Under the pieces are notes generated by a model. That model had not been told where the DNA came from and searched no databases. It saw only the letters and a program-made list of their open reading frames with translations. Shown in pieces: positions 1-11,792 of a stretch of 64,000 bases of DNA. This DNA is from Aquilaria yunnanensis. Lineage: Eukaryota > Streptophyta > Magnoliopsida > Malvales > Thymelaeaceae. The stretch is taken from positions 89,817,501 through 89,881,500 of the forward strand of contig CM077595.1 in NCBI GenBank assembly GCA_039654915.1, given 5' to 3'. Numbering within the stretch: the stretch's first letter is position 1; each line of letters opens with the position of its first letter. The position numbers and the translations under genes are program-made.

Positions 1-230
1 GTTACACAGTTATTTATTTGGGGCACACCCACACATAACCAACCCAAAAGAGATCCTAATTCTATTAACTTAGACACACACACACACACACCTATTAGGA
101 CTTGGGTAGAGGAATATAAAAGTTGTTGGAAGAATTTGATCTCGTGAAACTCAATCACTTACAGAATATAATAACAAAGACACTCAAATTGTACACAAAG
201 CCATCGCTCCTAGTCCCACATTTACTCATC

Positions 231-1470
231 AGAGGACTGCACCTTTGTTGGGTATGATGTTTTGGCGGGAACAATATTGCACATGAACACATGGGCTATA
301 TATGGGGACCCCAACATATGGGAGGAGGTCAGGAGTTTCAAGTTGGCAAGGTTTGAGGTGAAAAGGGGAAGGGTACCGGCTCGTGCTGCTCTGGCTCGGG
401 CATTAAGCCTGCCCTGGCATGGGACTCGTGACTTGAACTGCTGATGTGTTCTTAGAGTTGCTCATCTAGGGCTTTGATTGGAAGAGAGTTAGGGAGAAGG
501 AGATTTGAGTAGAGGCACAGCGCATAGTAGTCGCTAGACTCACAACTAATGCATGAAACTCACCATTAGGATTTTTTATTTTATTTTTTTGGATTGAAAC
601 CGAATCGAACCAAAATAATTCAGTTTGATTTGAGTTTGAACTTAGAAGATTGCACCTTTGTTGGGTACAATGTGTTGGTGGGAACGATGTTGTTCATGAA
701 TGTGCGGCTATACAGAGGGACCCCATGGTTTGGGAAGATGTCAGAAGTTTCAAGCTAATGAGGTTTGAGGGTTAAAAAGGGGAAGGGTACTAGCTCATGC
801 TGCTCTGGCTTAGGTAGTAGGCCTAACCCGACATGGGACTCATGAATTGAATTGTTAAGGTGGTCTTAGGATCGCTGACTCGGGTTTGGATTGAAAAAGA
901 ATTGGGGAGATGAAGATTTGGGCAAAGGCGTGGCATAAAGTAGTCGCCAAACTCATCACTAACACACGTGACTCATCACAAGGACTTTTTTTTTTGTTAT
1001 TTTAGTTTGAAACCAAAACGAACTTAAATAATTCATTTTGGTTTGAGTTTGACTTTAGAGGACTACACCTTTGTTGGGTACAACATGTTGATGAGAACGA
1101 TATTGTTAATGAACACATGGATTATACAAAGAGGACCCAAGGTGTGGGAGGGCGTCTAGACTTTCAAGTTGGTGAGGTTTGAGGGTGAAAAAGGGGAAGG
1201 GTACCGGCTTATGTTGTTTTGGCTTGGGCAGCAGGGTCTACCCACGACATGGGACTCGTGAATTGAACTGTTGAGGTGGTCTTCAAGTTGTTGATCTAGG
1301 GCTTTGATTGGAAGAGAGTTGGGGAGAAGGAGATTTGGGTAGAGGTGCAGCACAGAGTAGTCGCCAGGCTCACCACTAATGCATGAGACGCACTACCAAG
1401 AATATGTTTTTGTTATTTTGGTTTGAAAATGAATCGAACCGAAATATTTTAGTTCAGTATCTTTTTTTTT
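231..1470. repeat. Three tandem copies of a 413-bp unit
   Basis: Three head-to-tail copies begin at 231, 644 and 1057, so the period is 413 bp both times. Each copy starts with a variant of AGAGGACTGCACCTTTGTTGGG, contains a GGGTACCGGCTCGTGCTGCT-like core and a GGGACTCGTGAATTGAACTG-like segment, and ends in a T-rich tract followed by an AACCGAATCGAACC-like motif. The third copy fades out near 1458. Copies differ by scattered substitutions and short indels, so the amplification is not recent. The small ORF at 262-444 is not kept open in the other copies and I do not call it a gene. Confidence 0.85.
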
Positions 1471-1560
1471 TTAATCAACAAAGAAAGAGATCCATTGAAA
1501 TACCAGCAAGAAGCTAGAAAGGATACAAAAGTTCAAAACAGGAAACTAGATATATCGACT
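1461..1560 (-). repeat. Possible poly(A)-ended LINE-like fragment
   Basis: On the minus strand the segment ends in TTTGTTGATTAAAAAAAAAA, the look of a retroposon 3' tail. No coding domain and no target duplication could be found, so the call rests on the tail alone. Confidence 0.25.
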
Positions 1561-2520
1561 ATTTTATTTCGATTTAAATCCAATAAAACAAATACTCATT
1601 CTGCATAGCAAGGAGGGGCGTGGTGGAATCAGAAAATTTGGATATGTACTTGGGTAACGTTTAGAAGAAAAGTTTGATAAATGGAGCGCAGAGGAATCTT
1701 TGCCACTAGTTGCAGTTGGAGGATGAGAGCGGGAAGCGCCAGGTCGGCTTGCTTCAATTCCCTCTACTTTCTCTGGACCAGCCCTCAATCAATACCTTAA
1801 AAGTCAAATCTCTAAACCTAACTTATTTTTACATTTCTATCCCTTCTTCTTGGTTCCTCTCCCCCCACTCCTACAAGTTACAGCTGGCTTAAGTTAATTT
1901 ATTGCGCGAAAACAAGTTGAAATGCCAGTTAACCAAACTTAATTATTCCAATTACATGCAAATTTTATTATTTTTAGTCATAACTTGTAAACATAGCATC
2001 TGGTATTATTTTTTGGGTCAAATTGGTTAAGAGCAACACTTAAAAATTACACAGGAATTAATGTCAAATTATATATGTGTTAAGCTAATGAAACTTAAAT
2101 GTGCCCATACTTGGCATTTAATGTGTCGGTTTAGTTGTAACTTGAGCTAGCACCTAGCAGAGCCATAAACGCATGATTTTCATTCCACATTGAAATCAAA
2201 AGTCCCCTATGTGAGTACTAACATATGGAAACTTGAGTTATCAAGATATATCATTTTCATTGTCAATGAACTTGTCTTAAATTAGTGTTGATGAAATTAT
2301 TGTTGAATAAATGAAATAAAGAACTTTATACACACACAGCCATTGAACTCGTAGCAACGTGAGGTGACTAACGGTAAGATAGTCAAAAATAGCATAAAAT
2401 AACAAAATTAACCATAATTAAATAGGTTTATGATCAATCAAGAGTCTTAACAAATTTAGGATCTGTAATACTAATCAAATTCAAACTTGGGGTTTTGTAT
2501 TTACCAGCTAAAAGTTAGAA
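1561..2520. other. Intergenic, nothing recognised
   Basis: AT-rich sequence upstream of the B3 gene. Short ORFs on both strands (for example 1564-1788 and 1710-1892) have no recognisable domain and look like chance. Confidence 0.5.
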
Positions 2521-2542
2521 GAAAATAGTATATTATGGAGGA

Positions 2543-2548
2543 TATAAA
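2543..2548 (+). promoter_or_regulatory. Candidate TATA box of the B3 gene
   Basis: TATAAA lies in GGATATAAAGAGAG about 650 bp before the start codon. It is upstream of the CT-rich leader and the likely 5'-UTR intron, so the distance is plausible. This is positional inference only. Confidence 0.4.
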
Positions 2549-2673
2549 GAGAGAACCAGGAAGAAGGAAAAGGACACCCTCACATGAGCCCTAACCACAC
2601 CCTTTCATGGGCCCCTACTACATGAGTATTACTGAGACTACTATTACCTCCCTACTCTCTCTCACATGCCACC

Positions 2674-2708
2674 CCTCTCTCTCCGTCTCTCTCTCTCTCT
2701 CTCTCTCT
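2674..2708 (+). repeat. CT microsatellite in B3 gene leader
   Basis: A (CT)n tract interrupted by CCG, followed by a second pure tract at about 2921-2940. Pyrimidine-rich CT tracts are common in plant core promoters and 5' leaders. Confidence 0.8.
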
Positions 2709-2994
2709 TTAAGAACAAAAAAAGCAAACCCAATTTTTTCTCGCAACTTCACTTGGCACAGAAGCTTCCTGGGACTAGGAGGTTAATTACTTCTCCGCCC
2801 AATCCCTCTCCTCCAGCCCTTTGTCCCTCCTGGGCTCCTGATTTCCTCCGCCGTCTCGCTCAATGAAAGATTAACTCACCGACGATGACCCGCTGTTAAT
2901 TTTCTGCTTCTCCAATCTGTCTCTCTCTCTCTCTCTCTCTTTTGGATGCCTCAAACACATGATTCACACGATCAATCATAACAAGAATTTCCAG

Positions 2995-3140
2995 GTGATT
3001 TTTTCCGCGCAATTATTAGCCTTTCTTTTTCATATTCAGTTGTGTATGTCTCTGATTGTGTAGCTATCCAGACCCCTACATTTTCTTTCTAGTTTTTACT
3101 CTCCTGATCCATCCACTCACTGATTTAATTTTATGCTTAG
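2995..3140 (+). other. Probable 5'-UTR intron of the B3 gene
   Basis: A donor-like CCAG/GTGATT at 2994/2995 and an acceptor-like TTTTATGCTTAG ending at 3140 bound a 146-bp T-rich stretch just before the start codon. A spliced leader would bring the CT-rich exon close to the ATG. No transcript data were available, so this is a prediction. Confidence 0.45.
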
Positions 3141-3194
3141 ATCGATTTTGATTTAAATCAAACCCATCAGTAGTGTGAAAGTGGGTCACGAGTT

Positions 3195-4340
3195 ATGAGC
3201 TTCGAGCTAGAGGGAAGAGGTTACTGCAGTCATGAAGAAGAAGATGAAGATGAAGTCATGAGAGACAATCCTAGCTTCCCGTTTCTCTCTCCATCCCCAG
3301 CTTCCTCCGCCAGCCCAGGTCTATGGCTCCGCGGCTTTGATTCTCAGCGAGACCCACCTCCTGCAGTTGATTCCGACAGAAAATTAGAGTTCGTTGATCT
3401 TACTCTGCGGACCTCCAACGTGGAGACTGCCGCTGCTGGCGGAGAAAGCAGCGGATCCGTAAAGCCTGTTAGTGTTGAGAAAGAACACATGTTTGACAAA
3501 GTGGTGACTCCGAGCGACGTCGGCAAGCTCAACAGGCTGGTAATCCCCAAACAACACGCTGAAAAGTACTTCCCTCTGGACTCGTCCTCGAATGAGAAAG
3601 GTCAGCTGTTGAACTTCGAAGATCGAAATGGCAAGTCGTGGCGATTCCGCTACTCGTACTGGAACAGCAGCCAGAGCTACGTCATGACCAAGGGCTGGAG
3701 CCGCTTCGTCAAGGAGAAGAAGCTTGACGCCGGCGATATTGTCTCCTTCCAGCGCGGCATCGGCGAGGTCGATAGAGGCCGTTTCTACATCGACTGGCGG
3801 CGGCGCCCGGACGTCGTATTGCCGGATCCCGGGAATTTCGGTGGTTTTCATTTCCAGAATCAGTTGAGCTTCGTCCCTCCCTCGATTCGGTGGGGACGGC
3901 TGTACTCGCTCCCCCAAACGACGTCGTTTCCGCGGCGCTTCGAGCCTTCGCCTCGATTGAATTTCGCCGGTTACAATCCTTACGACCATCAACAATACCA
4001 CCACCATTATCAACAAGAGCAACGAATACAACCGGAGCTTCGAGCTGTTGGGTATGGAAATGTGCCGCAGATATATGCGAGGGCATCGCCTTTGTCGAAT
4101 GGAACCCCAATTGGGGCAGCGCAGGAGGGAGGACCGCCGACCGTGATTGAGTCGGTGCCGGTGCTTGTTCCGGCGAACAAGATGGAGGCGGGGAAGAGGC
4201 TGAGGTTGTTTGGCGTCAACATGGAATATGGTACAGAAGACGATTCGTCTTCCTCTTCGTCTTCTTCACTCCACTCGAGAATGCACGCCGAGTGCTCGAA
4301 GAAAGGAAAGTCTTCCTTGTCCTTTGATTTGGATCTCTGA
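3195..4340 (+). CDS. NGATHA-like B3-domain transcription factor
   Basis: A 381-residue protein in one uninterrupted coding exon. Residues about 97-203 are a B3 DNA-binding domain: it begins [20 protein letters not shown], continues with [12 protein letters not shown] and [20 protein letters not shown], and ends FYIDWRRRP. The EHMFDK start and the RLFGVNM motif at residues 337-343 place it with NGATHA proteins rather than NGATHA-like/RAV relatives, and there is no AP2 domain. RLFGV-type motifs are known as repression motifs. The C-terminus FDLDL resembles an EAR motif. In Arabidopsis NGATHA factors act in the nucleus in style development and lateral-organ growth; that role is inferred here. 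The N-terminus has an acidic EEEDEDE run and the tail a serine run near 351-358. The start is the first ATG after the probable leader intron. Start, stop and domain are intact, so I judge it functional. Confidence 0.95.
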   Translation: MSFELEGRGYCSHEEEDEDEVMRDNPSFPFLSPSPASSASPGLWLRGFDSQRDPPPAVDSDRKLEFVDLTLRTSNVETAAAGGESSGSVKPVSVEKEHMFDKVVTPSDVGKLNRLVIPKQHAEKYFPLDSSSNEKGQLLNFEDRNGKSWRFRYSYWNSSQSYVMTKGWSRFVKEKKLDAGDIVSFQRGIGEVDRGRFYIDWRRRPDVVLPDPGNFGGFHFQNQLSFVPPSIRWGRLYSLPQTTSFPRRFEPSPRLNFAGYNPYDHQQYHHHYQQEQRIQPELRAVGYGNVPQIYARASPLSNGTPIGAAQEGGPPTVIESVPVLVPANKMEAGKRLRLFGVNMEYGTEDDSSSSSSSSLHSRMHAECSKKGKSSLSFDLDL

Positions 4341-4900
4341 GCATCGGGATTCTGAGGGAAAACAAGTTTGGATTGGGCAAGAAACGAAAAACAACAAAAG
4401 GAAAAAAAAAAAGAAGATATTACTACAAATTTTTATTATAACTGGCATCTCTCTTGGTTCTTTTCTTTCTCCCCTTTTTCATTTAAGTTTTCAAGTTTCA
4501 TCAGTACATTATTAGTTAGTTGTGGTTGGGGATCCGTGACGAGGTAGAGATGAAAGCAACTTGATAATTGTGTATATTACTATACATATAATATATATAT
4601 ATATATATCTATATATATATAATCAGCATTATATATGATCGATCCCAACCTGTTCTTTTATCTTGAATTTGGACAAAATTTCCTTTACTAGGCTCTGGTG
4701 GGTTCAGAACTGCATTTTGCCTTTACCAAGTTTGTTTTGGATGGCTTTGCTCCCCCATAGTTATCACATTGCAAGTATATGTATATCAACCTTGTTGGGC
4801 CCTTCTGACAAGTACAGTTCTGCTAGCTAGGCAGCCAATAAAAGTCTACAAGTCCCCATCTTTTCTCTCCTTTTGTTTCAGTATTCCTTGTTAGGTTGAA
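4341..4900 (+). other. 3' flank and probable 3' UTR of the B3 gene
   Basis: A-rich sequence directly after the stop, a TA microsatellite at about 4585-4620, and an AATAAA at 4837-4842 that could serve as a distal polyadenylation signal. No other gene is seen. Confidence 0.35.
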
Positions 4901-6224
4901 GTTATTGCTGCGTCATAACTAAGCTAGCAGGCAGCTTGCAGGAGATGCGCAGAAATCTGCAGCCCTGTAAAAGGTAATATCTGTTTGCTCTTATCGCTGA
5001 AATTTTTGATGCGGGCTCTCTATATATATATACATATATTCTCTTCTCTTGTGGCTGGGTTAGCTAGCTGAGTGCGTTGCTTTTTTGGCCTTGTTGGTTG
5101 ATTCGTGATCTAAGATCTTCCACTTTTCACAGCTAGCCGTGACACTTCAACGGACGGCTGCAGGCGCAATGTCCCCTAATGGGGGTGTATGGGACTGGAC
5201 TTGCAGCTAAGCTTCTGAACTTAAATGCTTCCGTGAGTACCCCTTCCCCATTCTTATGATTGTACGGTACTATTGAATGGTATGTTTCAACGGAAGAATT
5301 ACGTCGGATCACACACACAGTACTGCCTGGCTAGCTTGACAAATTTTTCAAAACAAAATAATGAAGCAATTATTCCTACTGATGATATGATTCCTAGCTT
5401 GACATTTCTCTCCTGTGTACTGTTATTATATTTTATGCATGAAAGTTATTAATTCGTGTTTTTTTAATACAATTTTAAGTCATATTTACTTGATTATATT
5501 ATAATTAATGCAATAATTCAGTGAATTATATATAATTGAGTGGTAATTCATTTCATGATCAGAACAAAAGTTAACTATTGTATGAATTTAAAAAATTCAC
5601 TGTGTAAAATTTCAGCTGCCTTTCCGCGCTATATATTCTCCGCATCTGTTAAGATATTGTTGTTAATCACACATATTTGGGTTAAGCCTATATATCACGT
5701 TGATTAGCAGTATGAACAGCTGAAAAGGTGTAGGCTTGTTAGCCAGACATATAAATGGGGTGTGACCAATGTTGAATACAATCAGCCGCTAATTGACTTT
5801 AACAACTTTAATCTTATTATACATTTATGAGAAATGACAAAATCCCAACTTTAGGATATGGTTAAGAGAGTCCTATACATTTATGGGTGAATCCTTAATT
5901 AGAAACTGACAGAAATCAGGTTCTGTTTTCCCTAACTTCTCTTGTGCCCTCAAACATTTGTTACAGTGTGCTTCTAATAAATGGCCGATCGAGCTAAATT
6001 ACATTTGAAGTTGAATGTTTTGTATATATTTTTGAAAAATCCGGACTCGACAGTCTATCACAATAATGAAATGATTGGGGTCATTCTGATGAGTCAGGTC
6101 ATAATGATCTTATATTTTATCTAAAATAGTTCTTAATTTACAAATGCGGTGGAACTACTGAAAAGGAATTGAAATTTTGTACCTAGCTAGCTAAACTATA
6201 AATTTGATGGATTAGAGACATGCA

Positions 6225-6258
<34 letters not shown>

Positions 6259-7185
6259 GGTGTGTGTGTAGGGTTGTAGGAATTTGTGCGGCAGGCAATA
6301 GGCGCAAATGTACCTAGCTAGGTAGCGTAGCTAGCTAGTAGCTCTACTCATGTACTGGCTAGATTTGTCTTAATTTGATCTCTATGACTACTGTTTAGTG
6401 TCTGCAACAGGCATGCGTCCCCTTGACAGCTTTTGCTTGGGCTTTGATGCACGATAATGTTGTCTATTAAGGTTTCATACAGATCTGTGCCTCCCGTGTC
6501 CCCTCCCACCCACAAAACAGCATTTTTCTGGGATTCCTATATGTCTTCATTTTTATTTACCTCCTTTTCTGAAAGGTTAATTTCATTGGTTAGGAAATCA
6601 GTAAGAATGTCTTTTGTTGAACATTCTTTGCTGCTACGTACTGGGTAGCCAAAGTTACAGATATTTAGAGAAAAATATGTATTCACCTACTTTCTACAAT
6701 GTCCCTTTTCGGATGAACCAAAACTGATTAGTGAGATATCTTATGTCATATGCTTTGCACATGAACACTAAATAATTAAACAATTAATATATGATATTAC
6801 CGTCTACCTAGCTATATAGATCATGATGAGCGACTATACAATTACCTTAGTTTATAGCCATATATATTTATGCTTTTGCAAGACCAAAACATGGGAGCAT
6901 CATTAATGGATAAACTGCCTCACACTTTAATGACAAATAACAATGCACATTGGCATATGAACTAAAACAAATTTAATACCCTTCATGTTTCTATAGTTTG
7001 AGACCAACAATACTTAGGCATTTTCTGAGATTTAAACATGATACTTAATTGGTCGACAAAAACCTACTTTTAGTTTTAACTATATATATATATATATATA
7101 TTGAGGTAGCACCTTAATGAGGTAAATTAACCTTATACTTTCACTAATGCAAAATATAATTATAACGCTTTCCCAGTGAATTTGA

Positions 7186-7220
<35 letters not shown>

Positions 7221-9270
7221 ATAGTTAGGAGGTGCCAAGGTTCTTGTCCAAGCTAGAGTACTCCACACACTATCTATTCCTATATATGCACTCTTGTTAA
7301 TTTTAGTTTCATAATACTGGTACGACTTAATTTCAAAATCGTTTCGTGAAACATTCATTTGCGTCATATGGGCTATACACTTCATGTAAGACAGATATAT
7401 GATAAGTGCTAACTGTTGTTTTTCTAACTCATTCCCATGACATATGTATGGTCTATTATTTGAGAACGATATATGCAATGGATTTATTATAGACAATGCA
7501 TCCAAAGTTTAACAAAGTATAGGAACAAAAGCTAGCCAGGAGTTAGTCAGTCAGTCAACATGAACCAACTGTTTTACAGGAAAAGCAAGAAATCAGACCC
7601 TATTATACTCAATTCTTGGCTGTCAATATAAGATTCAACTCCCACTCTGCCTATAAATAATTTAACTTTTCACATCTGTTACCAACCCACAAAAATTAAA
7701 GGACTTGAATATCATTTAACAACTCAGAACCTGATTGTTTGGCACCTTTAAAAAGCAAAGTAATATTCCTCCTTTTTCACAAAGCCTAAGATGTTATGAA
7801 CAGAATAACTTCTCATATATTCCTTTCCATGAAAATGCTCTTTTTTCTAGCTATAACTTATTGATGTATATACACATTAGAAATTATATATAGAAGCTTA
7901 CCATGCAGATTTGAATAATTATCACAAACTTCCACAATTAGAAGTCGCACATTCTTATTAGGCTACAAATAGATCTTGAATTGTAGGTCTAGTTTTGAAG
8001 GCGGAGATGAATCAGGCAAGCCAAAACCGGGCTTTGCTGGAGAACATCACAAATATGGTCGAAATAATTATCACAGTTGACTTGACTCTAATATTATTAT
8101 CTAACAAACTAAATCTAAAGTTGAGTAGTGAAACACTTGTCAGCATCACATAGATTTGAGAAAAAGATAAGTGCTAGGTATAACTCAATTTTCCCTAAGT
8201 TATTGTCACATATATACATAAAACAATCGCATAAACTTCACACAAATGCATTTATTTATATTGCGCGTGATTAACACTATTTGTTATAAATGTTTATACA
8301 AACGTTGAAGGAAATAAAATAAGTACTTGGGAATTCAAGGAAAAACAATAATAGCATTATTGTCATGACTAGCATATGCTTAAGACGAAAATTTTTAGGT
8401 GCACAACTAGACTAATTGATTTGGATTAATGTGATGATATTATCCATTTTACCAAGGATAAGTGTGTGATCTTAGCCAGAATCTCTTGTCATACTATTTT
8501 TTTTTTATTTCAAACTTCACATCACATGAGAAACGTACTTAATTAGAACCAGATATAAATTGATTCACCATACTGATATTTTCTATATAGACCCTTCAAG
8601 TGAAACCATGTCTAGATCCTTCAAGTAGATTAAGAGGTCCAAGCTCTAGCCGCACCATTAATTGTACTACAATTGGAGGATCATGTCATCAAAACCCTAA
8701 CATTCATAATAGCAGCAAATAGATCAGGCACCTGCTACTGCTAGCCAGATTATCCTATTCCCAGTTCATATGGATAATTTCTTCGTCACTTTCTTTCCCT
8801 GGGGAAGAGTCAATTCGTCGAGTGGCAAGGATATGACCAATATGGCATGCTCTGCGCAGGGTGATTTAAGATGAAGCCTAGGCAAAAAATAAAAAAAATA
8901 AAAAAAAAGAAGAAGAAAAGAAAAACTGTTGCATGCAAGCAAGTGAATAGAATTCGAAGCAAGGGCTAGGACTCGAGGATTTGTATAATTCGCAAAGCAA
9001 ATGAGAGGGTAAACTAAAACTCTTCGTGATGCCATTGTAGAAGCACCATAAGAAACTAATTAAACGAACATGCTAAATTTAGTTCGTTTTGATCGTTTTT
9101 TCATTCTTTATTCTCTTTTGATAAAATTGAATGTTCTAAGCCACCGCTTTTTATCCATATTACTATTTAAATGAAGCGATCGATAGATGGGAAAGAAAAC
9201 CACATTTAAGAATGAAAGAATTTTTCAGGAAAAGGGACGCTAGCAAAAGGGTTTGAGAAGAAAAGACTAA
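4901..9270. other. Intergenic, microsatellites only
   Basis: AT-rich DNA with several pure TA tracts (about 5022-5037, 6229-6255, 7080-7101 and 7196-7220). ORFs of 60-100 codons here (5133-5318, 6457-6648, 7194-7505, 8766-9035) have low-complexity or hydrophobic translations without domains. No gene or clear transposon boundary was recognised. Confidence 0.5.
6229..6255. repeat. TA microsatellite
   Basis: Pure (TA)n tract followed by GTGGGTGTGTGTGTAG. Confidence 0.9.
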
Positions 9271-9613
9271 GGGCCAATTCGTTTCGTCTAAAGTCAACTA
9301 ACTTTTGTAAACTTTTTTATCTTTTTTACGTAAAACCAATTTCATTTGAAAGTCAATGTTATATAGATGCAATAATCAATTTGAAAGTAAATTTTTAGGA
9401 TGTTGTTAAATTTTTATGAATTTTTCTTTTTTAAGACTTGAAACTAGAAAAATTCATAAAAATTTAGTAAGATTATAAAAATTATATTTTCAATTGATTA
9501 TTGTAGCTACATAATATTGACTTTTAATTAAAATTAGTTTCAAGTAAAAAAGATGTAAAAATAAGAAAAATTCATTTTGTAGTCAATTGACTAAAGTTAA
9601 AACGAATTGGGTG
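9271..9613. mobile_element. Foldback MITE (Tourist-like)
   Basis: A 343-bp element that is almost one long inverted repeat. The left arm starts GGGCCAATTCGTTT and the right arm ends AAACGAATTGGGTG. The arms pair for roughly 150 bp, including CAATAATCAATTTGAAAG against CAATTGATTATTG and TTTTTATGAATTTTTC against its complement. It is flanked by TAA on both sides (9268-9270 and 9614-9616), fitting a PIF/Harbinger-derived MITE. There is no coding capacity. The outermost three bases of the two arms do not pair, so family assignment is tentative. Confidence 0.8.
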
Positions 9614-9656
9614 TAAACTGTTGGTGTTTGAGGTCACTTTTACAAGCAAACAGAGA

Positions 9657-10397
9657 GTTAAATATCATGGTATATAGCACGGCTGCTTACCTTGAGTAAG
9701 CAGTATGTGGTACAAATGTTTTTATATTTTGTCATTTTATCACGTAATATGCCAAGGTGTACTGCAGTATTTCGTATATTACTCACTTTTTGTATACATT
9801 TTGTCCGAAAATCGTGGTATACTACAAATACCGCGAGGTACATACTATAGTATTTTATTCTTTATAGATGCGTGTAAGATATTTTTTTTTATCATTTTAC
9901 ATCAAAATATCTTAAATATATAAAACATTAAAATATAATTAATATACATATCATAAAATAAATATTTACTTTTATTCTTTTAGTTATTTTTATTAATTAA
10001 CATAAAAATTTAATAGTTACTTTGAGCCACCTAGGAATTTAATGTGATATTAGAAAAAATATTGTTATTATTAAAGTATTATTTTTTTCACTTATATTAA
10101 TAAATTAGTTTCTTTCTGAGTATTATTTATTTTTCTCTATATATATAACATTTTTTTATGTTTTTTGTATTAAAAAATATCTTCTATCATATATATTTTA
10201 TTTATATATGACAAATTATGATGGGAAAAATTGGAGTACATATACAATGTGAAAAAAATTATTAAATTTATGTTATCTTAAAATAATATTCTAATATTTT
10301 TTTTTTGTCAAAACGGCAACGGTATGCAACCCGGTATAACATGCAGTATATCCTAAAAATTTGAGATGCAATATACCATGCAATAACGGTATTTAAC
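9657..10397. mobile_element. Possible TIR element with GTTAAATA ends
   Basis: The left end GTTAAATATCATGGTATA is roughly complementary to the right end ATACCATGCAATAACGGTATTTAAC. The interior is very AT-rich and has GGTATA/TATACC motifs near both ends. No convincing target duplication was found. Confidence 0.35.
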
Positions 10398-11789
10398 ACC
10401 TTACCCGCAAACAAAGATCAACCACGAAAGAAAAAAACGATTGGGCAAGAAATCATCCAGTGGTATAGCCGTGAAATTTTGGTGGTTAAAAATAATGCTC
10501 GAAGCACAATTTTCGAGCACAAATGTGAAATAAGGTAAATTAAATTATATCGTAAGTTGAATATACTCTCATGGAATGTATCATGATTAGCAATTCGTTT
10601 TTTTTTTCTCTCTCATACGTATATATGTTTTATGTAGCAAATAGAATTATGCTTAAAGCATTTAATTCTAATTTGCCTTTAAATTTCCTAGGAGCTAGCA
10701 TGTAAATGCTGCATATATACATCCTGTATATATGTATATGTACCTCTTGCCGTTCAAATATGTGTGTGTATGTGTGTGAACCGTATGTAAAAACTTGAAA
10801 TCCTTTATCAAATACTGGAACGTACTTGCAATTCTAAGACCTCAAATTAAGATTCTTTTCTTTCCCACTTTTCTTGTTACATAAATTTTTAGGAAGTAGG
10901 GGACCTTAGCGTTAATCAATATGCAAATGAAAGAGTAGGGCATTCGTTTCTCTCATACAAGGCCGAGACTGTAACAAAGACATTGTTTACAAAACATATT
11001 GTTTTGTTGTTAAGTTGACCCATCCGTTCTAGCCTGTAAAAGTGAGCACAAGCGGTATTTGGGAAACAGAAGAATCGAGCTAAGTCATACTCACTTACTG
11101 GGGCCTGTTGTACCTCTTCAATAGTTCATGTCTGGTTTGGTGAATTGTTTTTGTTGGGTGATTTGGCTCAAATTAAAAAGAATGAAGGACTTGACTTGGA
11201 GTTTAGCCAAAGTCTTAATTGGTTAAGAATATAATGCATTAAAGGCAGCAAGTTTTAAGAATTTTGGAAATCCCTTGCCGAATTAGTTGCAAATTAAAGT
11301 TAAAGGCAGGTGGCGCCTTTTGCTTGGAGACCAAGTAATTTCGGGTTGTATGTGTCTCAGGAAGTTTAGAATTTTGAGGTTGTTTAGGAATAATTTTCCT
11401 ATCTTAATTAGGGTTTTTGTGTCACCTATAAAAAAGACATATTGTGGTCAGATTTTTAGTATATATGAGAGAAAAGTCAATGTAGTGAAAAGGTAATGTG
11501 TGAAGATTTTAAGGAGGAGAGTTCCAAAAGTAAGGATGAGTATGATTATAAGCCTTTTATGATTTATATATTTTATAGCTGTGTGAGTGTAAGATTTTAT
11601 TGTCAGTGGTTTGTAAGGGGATCTATAAACCAGTATAAGCACTAAAAGTATACTTATACTATAATTTCTATATTTTGTCCGAATGGATTTCTTTCTTCTG
11701 TGGATATAGACTAGTTGAAATTCTCCTAATAGTTTTTGTTCATTTCTTTACAATGATAGTGGTCATTTGGGGGCTTTGCGTGGGTAGTT
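10398..11789. other. Intergenic, nothing recognised
   Basis: AT-rich, with only short domain-free ORFs (11287-11496 on +, 11448-11642 on -). There is no clear repeat boundary. Confidence 0.45.
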
Positions 11790-11792
11790 TTT

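Noticed and set aside
3384..4031. Long minus-strand ORF of 215 codons over the B3 gene
   Set aside because: It is antisense to the well-supported NGATHA-like CDS and has no domain; it is a shadow of the GC-rich coding sequence.
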